Source: a virus. From it: DNA of 64,000 bases. Positions within the stretch are counted from its first letter, which is position 1; each line of letters begins with the position of its first letter. Under the pieces are notes generated by a model, which made no database searches, was not told where the DNA came from, and saw only the letters and a list, made by a program, of their open reading frames with translations. Below, piece by piece: positions 7,149 through 15,993 of this stretch. Location: positions 1-64,000 of IMG/VR virus record IMGVR_UViG_3300033571_013339, one strand, 5' to 3'. Made by a program: the position numbers and the translations under genes.

Positions 7149-8864
7149 TCAGAACTTGATGCAGGGGAGAAGCGCGACGTTGCGAGGACGAGTTTCAGTG
7201 CCCCCGGTAGCATTTATTGCTTGTGAAGTGTTATACGTCTGCACCGAGTTAGCGCCGCCAGCAGCTCGTCCAGTGGATCCGAAGTCGAAACCGTAGGCAT
7301 ATGTGGTATCGTGAGTGTGACTCTCAAAGTCATCCAGCTGAGAACTACCAAAAACTCGGCCTGGGTCAACTCCACGACCGGCGTCCCAACCTCGAATGAA
7401 TTCGCCTCTCAGGTCCGGAAGATTGAATGTTGTGCTTCCGTCCCCATTACCGTAAGTGGTTCCGATAACAGCGAACAAATTACTATAGGTGGTTCGTGAG
7501 ACAGCCGCTCCGTTACACACAACGTAGCCAATAGGTGCTGTGGAGGCTGACGACCAAATAACGGTTCCGGTAACTGAACCTCCACCACCGCTGCCACTAC
7601 CGCTTATGCACATAATGTACGCAAGGGCGTAGTAAGGAGGTCTGTTTTCGTGAGCGCCGTTTCCTCCCGTAAAAGTTATGTTTCCAAATTGGTCGAAATA
7701 ATTCGTAAATCCGCCATCCGGGTCGCCGCCGAACCGCATGTCGGACACAGGGGCACCCCCAGTGTCTTCAACATTCTTTTGTTGATAGTTCATTCCGTGG
7801 GTGTGGTTAGGCATTTCGCCAATGCCCAAAGTGACCGCATTCTGACCGCCAGTGTTACCAGGGGCGTAACTGCTTCCTGCACCGACAATGAATCTGTCCC
7901 GCAAGTCCGGTGTTCCGTTTGTTCCGTCGCACAGTTGCCAACCGCCTGGAATGGCTGCAACTGAACCAGACCACATGGAAATCAGACCGGTGGGAACGCC
8001 CGCAATAGCAACGGTGTTTCCAACAAATCCGACGAAATAATCTCCCGCTAGCGGAGCAGTCGAGAAGGTTACTTGGCTCAGCGCAGAGTTCCACGAAAAT
8101 GCTGCCGTAGATTGAACAGCGCCGCCGATAAACAAAACTAAATCGTCTGCGGTTACGTTGGTGGGCAGCGTTGTTCCGCCCAGGTATGTCAGAGTGAAAG
8201 TAACTGTTGAGCCGTTGAAACCACCGCTAATGTTATCAAGACGTTCAAGACCACCCGCGCCAGTTGGCCCCGTAGGTCCGGTTGGTCCGGTAGCTACTTG
8301 ACTCGCAACCCAACCCACAAAGTAATCCCCTGCGGGTGGCGCACTCGTGAACGTAACCTGGCTTAGACCAGAGTTCCATGTGAAAGCCGTCCCTGCAAGT
8401 TGAATTGCACCGCCAATAAACAGAACTAAATCTTGCTGCAGAACTGTGACAGGAAGGTTTACTCCAGCAGATGTCAGAGTGAAAGTAGTTTGAGTTCCGT
8501 CAAACGAGATACTGTCAATATATTTTGCGTTAAGTGCGCCTGATCCCCCGCCGGACCCTGGAGGTCCAACTGGGCCAGGTGTGCCAGGAGTGCCAGGCGT
8601 TCCCGATGGACCGGAGGGACCAGGCGGCCCGGAAGCTCCTGTGCCTCCTGTTGGCCCCGGTGCTCCCGGAGGGCCTGGCGGTCCTGCCGGGGGAACAAGT
8701 TGCCAGCTTCGCACACCCGCCGCCGTACTAACTAACCCGTAGCCATCAACTGGCGGAACTCCAAGGTTGGGCTCTGTGTCGGCCAAACCAAGAATTTCGT
8801 AACGAGTAGCGTTCGCTAAAGTTGGGGGAACGGGAATTACCCTTCCATCGAAAAATCCTGCCAT
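7149..8864 (-). CDS. tail fibre with collagen-like stalk and two tail-collar domains
   Basis: 571 aa. Residues ~60-105 are Gly-X-Y collagen-like triplets. Two copies of a ~70-residue beta repeat follow (FTLTSAGVNLPVTVLQQDLVLFIGGA... and FTLTYLGGTTLPTNVTADDLVLFIGGA...). Then come two phage tail-collar domains: one at PGGWQLCDGTNGTPDLRDRF and one at PIGYVVCNGAAVSR, with the NLPDLRGEFIRGWD and SHTHD signatures. Tail-collar proteins form distal fibre or baseplate tips. The gene is followed by a Tfa-like protein and a prolyl-hydroxylase-like enzyme. Confidence 0.85.
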   Translation of the reverse strand: MAGFFDGRVIPVPPTLANATRYEILGLADTEPNLGVPPVDGYGLVSTAAGVRSWQLVPPAGPPGPPGAPGPTGGTGASGPPGPSGPSGTPGTPGTPGPVGPPGSGGGSGALNAKYIDSISFDGTQTTFTLTSAGVNLPVTVLQQDLVLFIGGAIQLAGTAFTWNSGLSQVTFTSAPPAGDYFVGWVASQVATGPTGPTGPTGAGGLERLDNISGGFNGSTVTFTLTYLGGTTLPTNVTADDLVLFIGGAVQSTAAFSWNSALSQVTFSTAPLAGDYFVGFVGNTVAIAGVPTGLISMWSGSVAAIPGGWQLCDGTNGTPDLRDRFIVGAGSSYAPGNTGGQNAVTLGIGEMPNHTHGMNYQQKNVEDTGGAPVSDMRFGGDPDGGFTNYFDQFGNITFTGGNGAHENRPPYYALAYIMCISGSGSGGGGSVTGTVIWSSASTAPIGYVVCNGAAVSRTTYSNLFAVIGTTYGNGDGSTTFNLPDLRGEFIRGWDAGRGVDPGRVFGSSQLDDFESHTHDTTYAYGFDFGSTGRAAGGANSVQTYNTSQAINATGGTETRPRNVALLPCIKF

Positions 8865-8867
8865 GGC

Positions 8868-9203
8868 TTAGATCAGCGTTTCAAGGACACTTAAAGTAAA
8901 TTTGATGTTTGTGGTTGTTCCGACGATCGAGAGAGTGTCCCCGGTCTGAAGAACAAGTTTGCCAGCGGTTCCGCCCGACGCAATCAAAACTTCCTGGGAA
9001 GGAATCGCATAGTTGAAGACTACGGGATGCACAGTTGACCCGCGAACAAGCCTCATCGAGAAGTTTTGAGCGGCGGGATCTGTGTTAACAGCTTGCGCTG
9101 TCAGAACAATCGCGTTGTAACCAGTGGGCGCGGTATAAACGTTCACGGCCGAAGTAGGAACATCGACGGGAATCGTCTTAAAGACTGTTAATGGAAGTGC
9201 CAT
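8868..9203 (-). CDS. small beta-rich virion protein
   Basis: 111 aa with regular short strands (VNVYTAPTGYNAIVLTAQAVNTD; GKLVLQTGDTLSIVG). It is similar in size and pattern to the product of 2695-3063. It is packed between a beta-helix fibre gene and a collar fibre gene with 3-4 nt spacing, so it is probably a structural tail component. Family not recognised. Confidence 0.6.
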   Translation of the reverse strand: MALPLTVFKTIPVDVPTSAVNVYTAPTGYNAIVLTAQAVNTDPAAQNFSMRLVRGSTVHPVVFNYAIPSQEVLIASGGTAGKLVLQTGDTLSIVGTTTNIKFTLSVLETLI

Positions 9204-9207
9204 GTTA

Positions 9208-11466
9208 TCAGGAGAGGGCGAGGATGTAAGGAATCACGATGGCCAGGATCGACTTTCTAAACGCTTGGCCAGAGATTGTTCCAGTGTTTTGGTTAATTAC
9301 CAGGTCTTCGCCAACGCGGAAGTCACCAAGTTGGTCTGTGCTAGTAATTGCAACGCGACCGCCGTTGACTTGAATGACTTCGTTAGCTTGGATGGCAGTT
9401 CCACCTGTGAAGGGAACAGCAGTGTTGATGTTGGTTCCGCTACCCACGTATTCCATACAGTGGGAGTTCGCAATGATCCGGCTAACACGCCAGAAGTTTA
9501 CGGTGTCGCCAACTGAAGGTGTGTACGGAAGGTTTTCTTGAATCGCGATCGAAACCGTATTCGTAATGCTGCTGTAATCTTCTGTGACTTCGGCAACGGT
9601 GTAATAAACGGGGTTCTTAATTGGCTCTGCGGAAGCACCTACTCCCCCACCACCAGTAATTGAAACCGTCCACGTAAGCGTATCCGCAGCCGAATAGCTT
9701 TGACCTGAGGATACGACTTCGATTCGATCTAATTCACCGTTTTTAATTACCGCTATACCTTGCGCCCGGATCGGTGCCTTATTCAATGGCGTGGTTGGCG
9801 CCGAAACTGTAACAGTGGGGATACTTGTGTAGCCACTTCCTCGATTCTCAATCTTGAAACCAGACACGTTATAGTAAAGTTCACCAACCGTAATCACCTG
9901 CCCCACGTAAGGAATCTGATCCGTTGTCAGGTTTGCTAGGCTGAACACGCTGTTGTTAACTGTCGCGGCACTCGCCAGCTCACCGGATTGTTCTAGAGGT
10001 CCAACGCCATCTGCGTACATTCCATAGTTACCAAAGTCAGAGTTACTGTTGGTAACGCTAACTAGACCTCCTGTTTCCGCCAACACGGACTTATCCGCGC
10101 AGATCGTGAACATACTCACGACTTGGCAGTAACCTCTGTTGTAAACTTTGACGCCTAAGCCATCAGGATTGTACTGAGTGAAGCTGTCGAGCACCATGCT
10201 TCGCAGGCCGCCCGCTTTGCTACCGTCAACGTTGAGGCCAATGCTGTTGGTAACGAAGTTTGTGCAGTTCTGAACGTAAGGGCTCTGTGTGATATACAAC
10301 GGCGAGCCAGGTGTGTTGATGTCGGGCACACCGGGCTTGAAGGACATAATCCCCCACTTTTGAATTGTAATCCCGGAGTCCGGAGGATCTTCAACCCGGC
10401 CCATTACCCCCGTGAAGGAGAAATTCTGAACATAACAACCGTTAAGAACGTGGAACAGATCGTCTTCCGAGTTCTGAAGGGCAATCGTCGTGTCGCGTAA
10501 GTCTGCCCCAACAATCGAAATGTCTGTATAAGGGAACACTAAAGGGTTTTGCTCTTCGTAAACACCTGCAGCAACCCGAATTTGAGTGCCAACTTCAGCC
10601 AGTGCCAAGGCGCTCTTGATTGTTCTCTTCGCTGTTTGTGGGCTCGTTCCGTCGTTTCCGTCGTCACCGTTCACGTCAACCCACAGGGTATTTGAGATCG
10701 GCGTGATTCCTCTCCACCGAACACCGTCAAATACTTTCAATCCGGGGGCATTCGGGTTGTAGGTGTCTAGCCACTGCTCTCCAACCGAATTTCCACCCGT
10801 GCCACTGCTTGCGATAACACCGGCAGGCGGAACCGGGAACACGGTGTAACTTCCCGGCGTAACCAGACTGACCGAGGTAACCGAAGTTCCAGACACAGTC
10901 TGAACTTGAAGAACCGCAGGAATTCCAGTGCCACCCGAGAGGGTCAGAATGTTTCCTACAAAGTAGTTCGTTCCACCAAAACTCACAGAGGCGGAGGTAA
11001 CTCCTCCAGTCAAATTGAATGTTGCTCCAGAGCCAGAGCCCCCGGAAACAATTACGGGAGAAACCGGGAATACCGAGTAATTGCCTGCGGTTTCAAGTGA
11101 GACGGAGGTGATTTCACCTGCGGAGACTGCTGTAACTTTCAACGTAGCGGCAGTACCTGATCCCCCAATGACGGTGAGAACATCGTTAACGGCGTAAGTT
11201 GTTCCTCCGTCCTCAACGGAAACTGCTGTAACAGCTCCCACCAGAAGAAATTGCGCCCCAGAGCCGGAAATACCCGAGTTCGGAGCTTCCGGGCCAACTG
11301 AAGTGGGACCTACTTTGAACAGGTTGTTCGCAGAATCCGAGAAGAACAGCCCCGGCTCAAACTCGTTGATGTTGACGGCGGGCTGACCTTCCAGCAGAAA
11401 GGCAGCGTCTGGCCTCTGTCGGAAAGCTTTTGAACGTAGTAATTGAATTGGGATCGAATTGGCCAT
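9208..11466 (-). CDS. beta-helical tail fibre / tailspike-like protein
   Basis: 752 aa. The N-terminal ~60 residues (GLFFSDSANNLFKVGPTSVGPEAP) are shared with the 1274-aa fibre at 11959-15783 and probably attach to the baseplate. Residues ~70-220 hold glycine-rich repeats (VEDGGTTYAVNDVLTV...). From about residue 255 a right-handed parallel beta-helix begins (LWVDVNGDDGNDGTSPQTAKRTIKSALALAE), a pectate-lyase-like fold seen in tailspikes. I see no clear catalytic triad, so enzymatic activity on surface glycans is possible but unproven. Confidence 0.75.
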   Translation of the reverse strand: MANSIPIQLLRSKAFRQRPDAAFLLEGQPAVNINEFEPGLFFSDSANNLFKVGPTSVGPEAPNSGISGSGAQFLLVGAVTAVSVEDGGTTYAVNDVLTVIGGSGTAATLKVTAVSAGEITSVSLETAGNYSVFPVSPVIVSGGSGSGATFNLTGGVTSASVSFGGTNYFVGNILTLSGGTGIPAVLQVQTVSGTSVTSVSLVTPGSYTVFPVPPAGVIASSGTGGNSVGEQWLDTYNPNAPGLKVFDGVRWRGITPISNTLWVDVNGDDGNDGTSPQTAKRTIKSALALAEVGTQIRVAAGVYEEQNPLVFPYTDISIVGADLRDTTIALQNSEDDLFHVLNGCYVQNFSFTGVMGRVEDPPDSGITIQKWGIMSFKPGVPDINTPGSPLYITQSPYVQNCTNFVTNSIGLNVDGSKAGGLRSMVLDSFTQYNPDGLGVKVYNRGYCQVVSMFTICADKSVLAETGGLVSVTNSNSDFGNYGMYADGVGPLEQSGELASAATVNNSVFSLANLTTDQIPYVGQVITVGELYYNVSGFKIENRGSGYTSIPTVTVSAPTTPLNKAPIRAQGIAVIKNGELDRIEVVSSGQSYSAADTLTWTVSITGGGGVGASAEPIKNPVYYTVAEVTEDYSSITNTVSIAIQENLPYTPSVGDTVNFWRVSRIIANSHCMEYVGSGTNINTAVPFTGGTAIQANEVIQVNGGRVAITSTDQLGDFRVGEDLVINQNTGTISGQAFRKSILAIVIPYILALS

Positions 11467-11517
11467 TACTTATGCTGTCTAAGTTTCGAAGGGGAAGTTG
11501 TTTAGAAATATAGTAAG

Positions 11518-11525
11518 TTTTACCC
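11518..11525 (-). promoter_or_regulatory. GGGTAAAA element (putative promoter)
   Basis: GGGTAAAA on the minus strand, 51 nt before the start at 11466 and just after the stop at 11528. Confidence 0.7.
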
Positions 11526-11527
11526 TG

Positions 11528-11914
11528 TCAGTCCTGGCTCAGAGTGCCTGTCGCGCTGTTTACATCGAAACCATTCCCAAGAATTAGAAGTCCTTGGGCT
11601 GTCTTCACATAGTAAGGAATCGTGTTGGTTCCTGTGCCAATTTGCAGATTGTTTCCTTCTACCACTCCAATGCCGTTACCGATGTCCAGATGCCCAGAGT
11701 AACTGGCAAGGTTAGACGTCTCAGCCGACGGGTACACCGTGGAAGAACCAGTTACTTGAAGTTTTCCGTCGGAAGTGACAGACAATCCGCTTGTCGTCAC
11801 AACTTTCATATCCCAGTAAGGACCCTTCACGATGTACTCTTCGGGTACGTTAGGGACTGTCGGTGAAGGGTTGGGAATAGGATCTGAGAAAGGAGGGGGA
11901 GTTGGTAAAGACAT
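11528..11914 (-). CDS. small virion protein with proline-rich N-terminus
   Basis: 128 aa. The first ~25 residues are proline-rich (SLPTPPPFSDPIPNPSPTVPNVP). The rest is Gly/Ser/Thr-rich beta repeat typical of fibre shafts (GLSVTSDGKLQVTG; GNGIGVVEGNNLQIG). It stands alone between two GGGTAAAA elements, so it is its own transcription unit between two giant fibre genes. Possibly a fibre connector. Function not recognised. Confidence 0.55.
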   Translation of the reverse strand: MSLPTPPPFSDPIPNPSPTVPNVPEEYIVKGPYWDMKVVTTSGLSVTSDGKLQVTGSSTVYPSAETSNLASYSGHLDIGNGIGVVEGNNLQIGTGTNTIPYYVKTAQGLLILGNGFDVNSATGTLSQD

Positions 11915-11941
11915 TTGGGTCTCAAAACGGCCTATGCAAGG

Positions 11942-11949
11942 TTTTACCC
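11942..11949 (-). promoter_or_regulatory. GGGTAAAA element (putative promoter)
   Basis: GGGTAAAA on the minus strand, 27 nt before the start at 11914. Confidence 0.75.
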
Positions 11950-11958
11950 TTTAATCAC

Positions 11959-14900
11959 TCACTGAGAAAGTTGTTGGTTCGCGGGATTGACCAGGGGGTT
12001 GACATCTTCGTAGAACCTTCCCGTCAAAGCCTGACGTTGCGGGCCAAACAGAACGATTTCCCCTCGGTTGCTTACCCCAGTGATCGTAACTTTACCGCCC
12101 CACAGAACAGACGACTGATAGTCGGCAGAAAGTTTTCGGGATAGATCACTACTTTGATATTTTGGTAAACCACGAGAGTAGTTCAAATACCCGGAGTAGG
12201 CCCAAGTATGAGTGTTAGCAATAATTGTTGAAGGGCTGTTGAACTCGAGTGGCCAGCGCTCGGTCACCAAAGCGTAACCTTGAAAGGGTGTTATTGGGAT
12301 GGCAGTAATTGCCAAAGCCCTTTCTCCCCAATACCTTGGACCAAGATACGGAAGAATCTCTTCGTTCGTGTAACCCATGACCTCGAAGAAACGAAGAACA
12401 GCTTGCTTCGTGTTGCCCCAGAGGGGGTCGTAGATTATCGGGTCGGGTGTTTTATTTGTTTCACAAACAGTAACAGATGCGCCTGAGGGCCAAGTCGGAT
12501 TCTCCGTAGAAGGGTTCGGGTAGTAACTGTTGGTTCGATTTAGGCGAATCGCTTTCAAGGTCGATCCGGAAATGTCAATCACCTGCATGTACTCAACATT
12601 GCCCCCTCCCTCAAACTTGATGATCGAAACTTCTTCCTCAGGGTTCGGGATAACCGAGGCATTTGCCACTGAAAACTCAACAATTGCAGGCCGATATCTT
12701 GTTTTGTCTCCAGCTTTTAAGAGCTCTGCAGGAGCTTCCTGAATAGTAAGTAACCCACTGCTGGTCTGCGTTGTAGATCCACTTTCAACATTGGTTAAGC
12801 AAATTCCTAGACTCGGGGAACCATCATCCCCATCATAGTACGATTGAATCGAATAGGACGGGTAAGGGTAAGTAGAACCACGGAAATAAGTGTCCGTGGG
12901 CGAGTACACATCTCCTTCATCGTACACATCTGGTGCATAAATTCCCTGGTAAGTTGTGGAGATTAGTTCCTGCCGATCAAGAACGCTGGTATCGACGAAA
13001 GGCGAGCAAGACTCGGTGGGAGCAATTTTGAACGGACCTGTGCTTGGTCGGAAGTTGTTCGCACTTCCGTAGTAAAGATTGTCCCAAATGTTATTTTCCG
13101 CCGCGTACCAGTTTCTCTCCTGGTAAGTGACAATCGTACCGGTAGAGTTATCAAACTCCTGCTTCCAGGGTCTGGCGTAGTCAGAAACGGTAGCCGTGAA
13201 GTAGTAGTTTACGTTCTCGTTGCTGTCCCCAATTACGTAGTTGAATTGCGGCGACTCCGCCAAAGCTGCGGTAAACACGTGGTCTACGGTGAAGATTCTT
13301 CCCCATCCACCCAACACTCCAGGGTCGAATTGAACGTTGGGGCGAAGGGTTCCGGGGTTGATCGCTTGGTTGGTTTGGTTGAGGCGAAGAACTGAACCTA
13401 CCTGGGGAGGAATAACGGTTGGATATGTGTTCGACACTTTGAAGCTATAGGCCCGGTCAAACTCCGGACGGGGATCAACGAATCGACGAATATAGGGTAC
13501 TTCCAGCTCAGTTACTGCCGCCGCCAAAGGAATGCTGCTGTCGGATGCTCTTAACCTCAGGGTTGAAGTGAGGCCGCAAGATCCGGGGGTCGAAATTACT
13601 GTTGGTCCGCCATCTGTTGCAAAGAAACCTCGATAAGTTTGCCCATTGGTCGAGTTTCTCACCCAAACAGCACTTCCGGGGTTGAGTGAGTACGGCAGAA
13701 GATAGCACGGAGAAAACTCCGAACTGAGCTCAATCAATTGAATGCCCGGATCCAGCACCGGATCAATTTTGACCGAGACTACTTTCGCCCCAAGAGAAAG
13801 AATTTGTTTGTTCTGGTCCGACACAACTTGAGACTCTGTGAGCGCAAGAGGCCGTTGAATGCCTTCGAATAGGAAACCGGTTTGGTTGGCATCTGCACCA
13901 CCGACAGTGTTGATTCCGAAGAACCCTTCGGATTTGATCGCAACTGACCCGAAGTTGCTCGTGCTGTTTGTGAGGGAGACGAAACCTCCGTTCAAAGCCC
14001 ACGTACCCACTGCGCAACCAATCGTGTAAATCGACTGAAGTTGGCCGTATGCACCATCTCGAAGTCTGAACCCGAAGTGACGGAAGTCCACCTCTGTGTC
14101 AACGATTCCAATATTTTTGTTGTTTTCCGTAACTTGGTTTTGGTAGTAGTAACGAATGTTCTTAATCTGAGTTCTGTTGAGAAGGTCGAGTTGAGCCTCC
14201 ACTGAAACCGCGTCGACTGTTGAAGGACGCTGGTTCGTCGGAAGTGAAAGGTACGTTGCCTTTGCGAGAGGCCACCACTTTTGTTCCGAAGTGTTTATCT
14301 GCGGGTCAGTTAGTGTTGTGTAAATTTCGTACGCCGCCGGATCGTTCTGCAATGAAACGCAAGTGCATTCGTTTGCGATGAGAGACCTGAATCCTTGAAT
14401 CTGGTTACCAATTACCTCGCCCCAGCACATACCGTAGTCGGAACGAACGTTTACACTGTTCGCGTAAGCCGAGGAGTTGCTGGTGCTGTTAGCAGCTCGG
14501 TTGTTAGGGTAGTCAGAATTCGTAGGTGCCACGATAACGAACTCAGCCTGACTTACCAGAAGAGCTCCGTTAGTCACCTGTCCGCCAAAGAAGTCGGGGA
14601 AAGCCCTTTGAACTTTGGTGTAGTAGTCTGCCAACTCACTCAGAGTCGTGTTCAAGCTACCGCGAAGGCGGTGGGCTGACTTGAGTGTATTTGTTACGTA
14701 GAGAATTATTGAGTCGGACGTTGAAATCGTCGGAAGGGCGGAGTATTTTACGTACAGAGCTTCCGGCGCAGTGCGCAAGTAGAAAGAGAAAGTATCAATC
14801 GGGTAGGCGTAATATTTACCGTTCTGGAAAGTTCCTGTGATTTGATTCACACTGGCTGCGAACTCAACCTCAACGAGATCGTTCACCTCTAAACCGTGTG

Positions 14901-15783
14901 GTCGAGTCGAGTAAAACACTGCTTCCCCGTTTGTTGAGGACTCAATTTTATACACATCCCGTGACTGAACTTTGTCAAGAATGGAGTAGTTGTTGAGGTA
15001 AGTGTTACCAGTCCACTTCAGGACTGATGTAATCGGTTGGTCAAAGTCGCCATCGACTCCGGCGGGGTACGCAGGGTTCTTGTAATTGGGGACGTATGTT
15101 GGGCTCAAGATGCACTTCTTGAGGTCAAGGCCAACAATCGAAATTCCCCGAGGAACGATGATACCCCCAGTAGGACTGTTGAACTGAGTTAGCTGAGTTG
15201 TTGTAACCTGGGCAAACGGATCTGACGAGAAGTTAACGTTGAACTCGGCGAGACTTGCGCCAGGGCCATTGTTCGCAGTGACGCGAGAAGGGGCGAGGTA
15301 AATCGTATATTTGCTATTCTCGCTTGCGGGAGTCGCGCCCGTCAAGATTGCATTGATTGTAATTTTGCTCAGCTCCAGGATTGCGCGTGTCAGAGTCTGA
15401 AACGGCAATGCTTGGCCATCATTCAGAATTGAATCCGTGGAGCCAAGAAATTCGGGGGCAACGAACACAACATACCCACCACCGCCGAGGTAGGGTGCTG
15501 CAATCGTTTGCCATTGAGAGGTGAAATCTTTGAAGACACCGCAATTCAGGGTGCCATCTTGCGTATTCAACCAGAGTTCACCTTTCGAGGGCGAACTTGT
15601 CGGAGCCTGCGGAAGAACCGATGTTGGACCTATTTTAACAACAGTGTCGTTGTTAACCTCAAAGAATAGACCGGGATCGTTTGAGTTCGTATTTAGGCCA
15701 ATCTCACCAACCTCAAGGTTTGAGCTCGTCGGGCGCTTTCCCGGAATGCTCGAACGCTTGAAAACGATTTTTACAGCAGACAT
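11959..15783 (-). CDS. giant beta-helical tail fibre
   Basis: 1274 aa. N-terminus MSAVKIVFKRSSIPGKRPTS...GLFFEVNNDTVVKIGPTSVLPQAP shares the attachment module of the 752-aa fibre (9208-11466). A LWLNT segment follows, then a beta-helix-like stretch (FVAPEFLGSTDSILNDGQALPFQTLTRAILELSKI). The remainder is long beta-structured shaft with many Tyr, Asn and Ser. Size and layout match the largest fibres of cyanobacterial myoviruses as I know them. No enzymatic motif is evident. One long uninterrupted frame. Confidence 0.75.
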   Translation of the reverse strand: MSAVKIVFKRSSIPGKRPTSSNLEVGEIGLNTNSNDPGLFFEVNNDTVVKIGPTSVLPQAPTSSPSKGELWLNTQDGTLNCGVFKDFTSQWQTIAAPYLGGGGYVVFVAPEFLGSTDSILNDGQALPFQTLTRAILELSKITINAILTGATPASENSKYTIYLAPSRVTANNGPGASLAEFNVNFSSDPFAQVTTTQLTQFNSPTGGIIVPRGISIVGLDLKKCILSPTYVPNYKNPAYPAGVDGDFDQPITSVLKWTGNTYLNNYSILDKVQSRDVYKIESSTNGEAVFYSTRPHGLEVNDLVEVEFAASVNQITGTFQNGKYYAYPIDTFSFYLRTAPEALYVKYSALPTISTSDSIILYVTNTLKSAHRLRGSLNTTLSELADYYTKVQRAFPDFFGGQVTNGALLVSQAEFVIVAPTNSDYPNNRAANSTSNSSAYANSVNVRSDYGMCWGEVIGNQIQGFRSLIANECTCVSLQNDPAAYEIYTTLTDPQINTSEQKWWPLAKATYLSLPTNQRPSTVDAVSVEAQLDLLNRTQIKNIRYYYQNQVTENNKNIGIVDTEVDFRHFGFRLRDGAYGQLQSIYTIGCAVGTWALNGGFVSLTNSTSNFGSVAIKSEGFFGINTVGGADANQTGFLFEGIQRPLALTESQVVSDQNKQILSLGAKVVSVKIDPVLDPGIQLIELSSEFSPCYLLPYSLNPGSAVWVRNSTNGQTYRGFFATDGGPTVISTPGSCGLTSTLRLRASDSSIPLAAAVTELEVPYIRRFVDPRPEFDRAYSFKVSNTYPTVIPPQVGSVLRLNQTNQAINPGTLRPNVQFDPGVLGGWGRIFTVDHVFTAALAESPQFNYVIGDSNENVNYYFTATVSDYARPWKQEFDNSTGTIVTYQERNWYAAENNIWDNLYYGSANNFRPSTGPFKIAPTESCSPFVDTSVLDRQELISTTYQGIYAPDVYDEGDVYSPTDTYFRGSTYPYPSYSIQSYYDGDDGSPSLGICLTNVESGSTTQTSSGLLTIQEAPAELLKAGDKTRYRPAIVEFSVANASVIPNPEEEVSIIKFEGGGNVEYMQVIDISGSTLKAIRLNRTNSYYPNPSTENPTWPSGASVTVCETNKTPDPIIYDPLWGNTKQAVLRFFEVMGYTNEEILPYLGPRYWGERALAITAIPITPFQGYALVTERWPLEFNSPSTIIANTHTWAYSGYLNYSRGLPKYQSSDLSRKLSADYQSSVLWGGKVTITGVSNRGEIVLFGPQRQALTGRFYEDVNPLVNPANQQLSQ

Positions 15784-15824
15784 TTGCTAAAGAGCGAGTT
15801 GAAACGCGTAATGACGCTTCAACC

Positions 15825-15832
15825 TTTTACCC
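15825..15832 (-). promoter_or_regulatory. GGGTAAAA element (putative promoter)
   Basis: GGGTAAAA on the minus strand. Its first G is the last base of the TAG stop of the 53-aa gene, and it lies 41 nt before the start at 15783. Confidence 0.7.
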
Positions 15833-15993
15833 TACAGGTAGGCCCCGCCGATAATCGCGTCTTCGCTCACTTCTCCCTTCTCTCGAAGCTTCATTGCCGC
15901 CTCAAGGTAGAGATCCGCTCTTTCGCCCAGCTCTTGTCTGCGCTCCTTGTAACGTGACATCAGAGCGATATACTGTTCGTCGTGCTTGCCCAT
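15832..15993 (-). CDS. small helical protein, 53 aa
   Basis: ATG at 15993 overlaps the stop of the kinase-like gene (TGATG), and TAG lies at 15832. The product starts MGKHDEQYIALMSRYKERRQ and is strongly charged and helical throughout, ending in ...EDAIIGGAYL. It is one of several ~50-aa helical proteins of this phage (see also 30638-30796 and 54455-54616). Function unknown. Coupling to the kinase-like gene suggests a shared role or only co-expression. Confidence 0.75.
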   Translation of the reverse strand: MGKHDEQYIALMSRYKERRQELGERADLYLEAAMKLREKGEVSEDAIIGGAYL

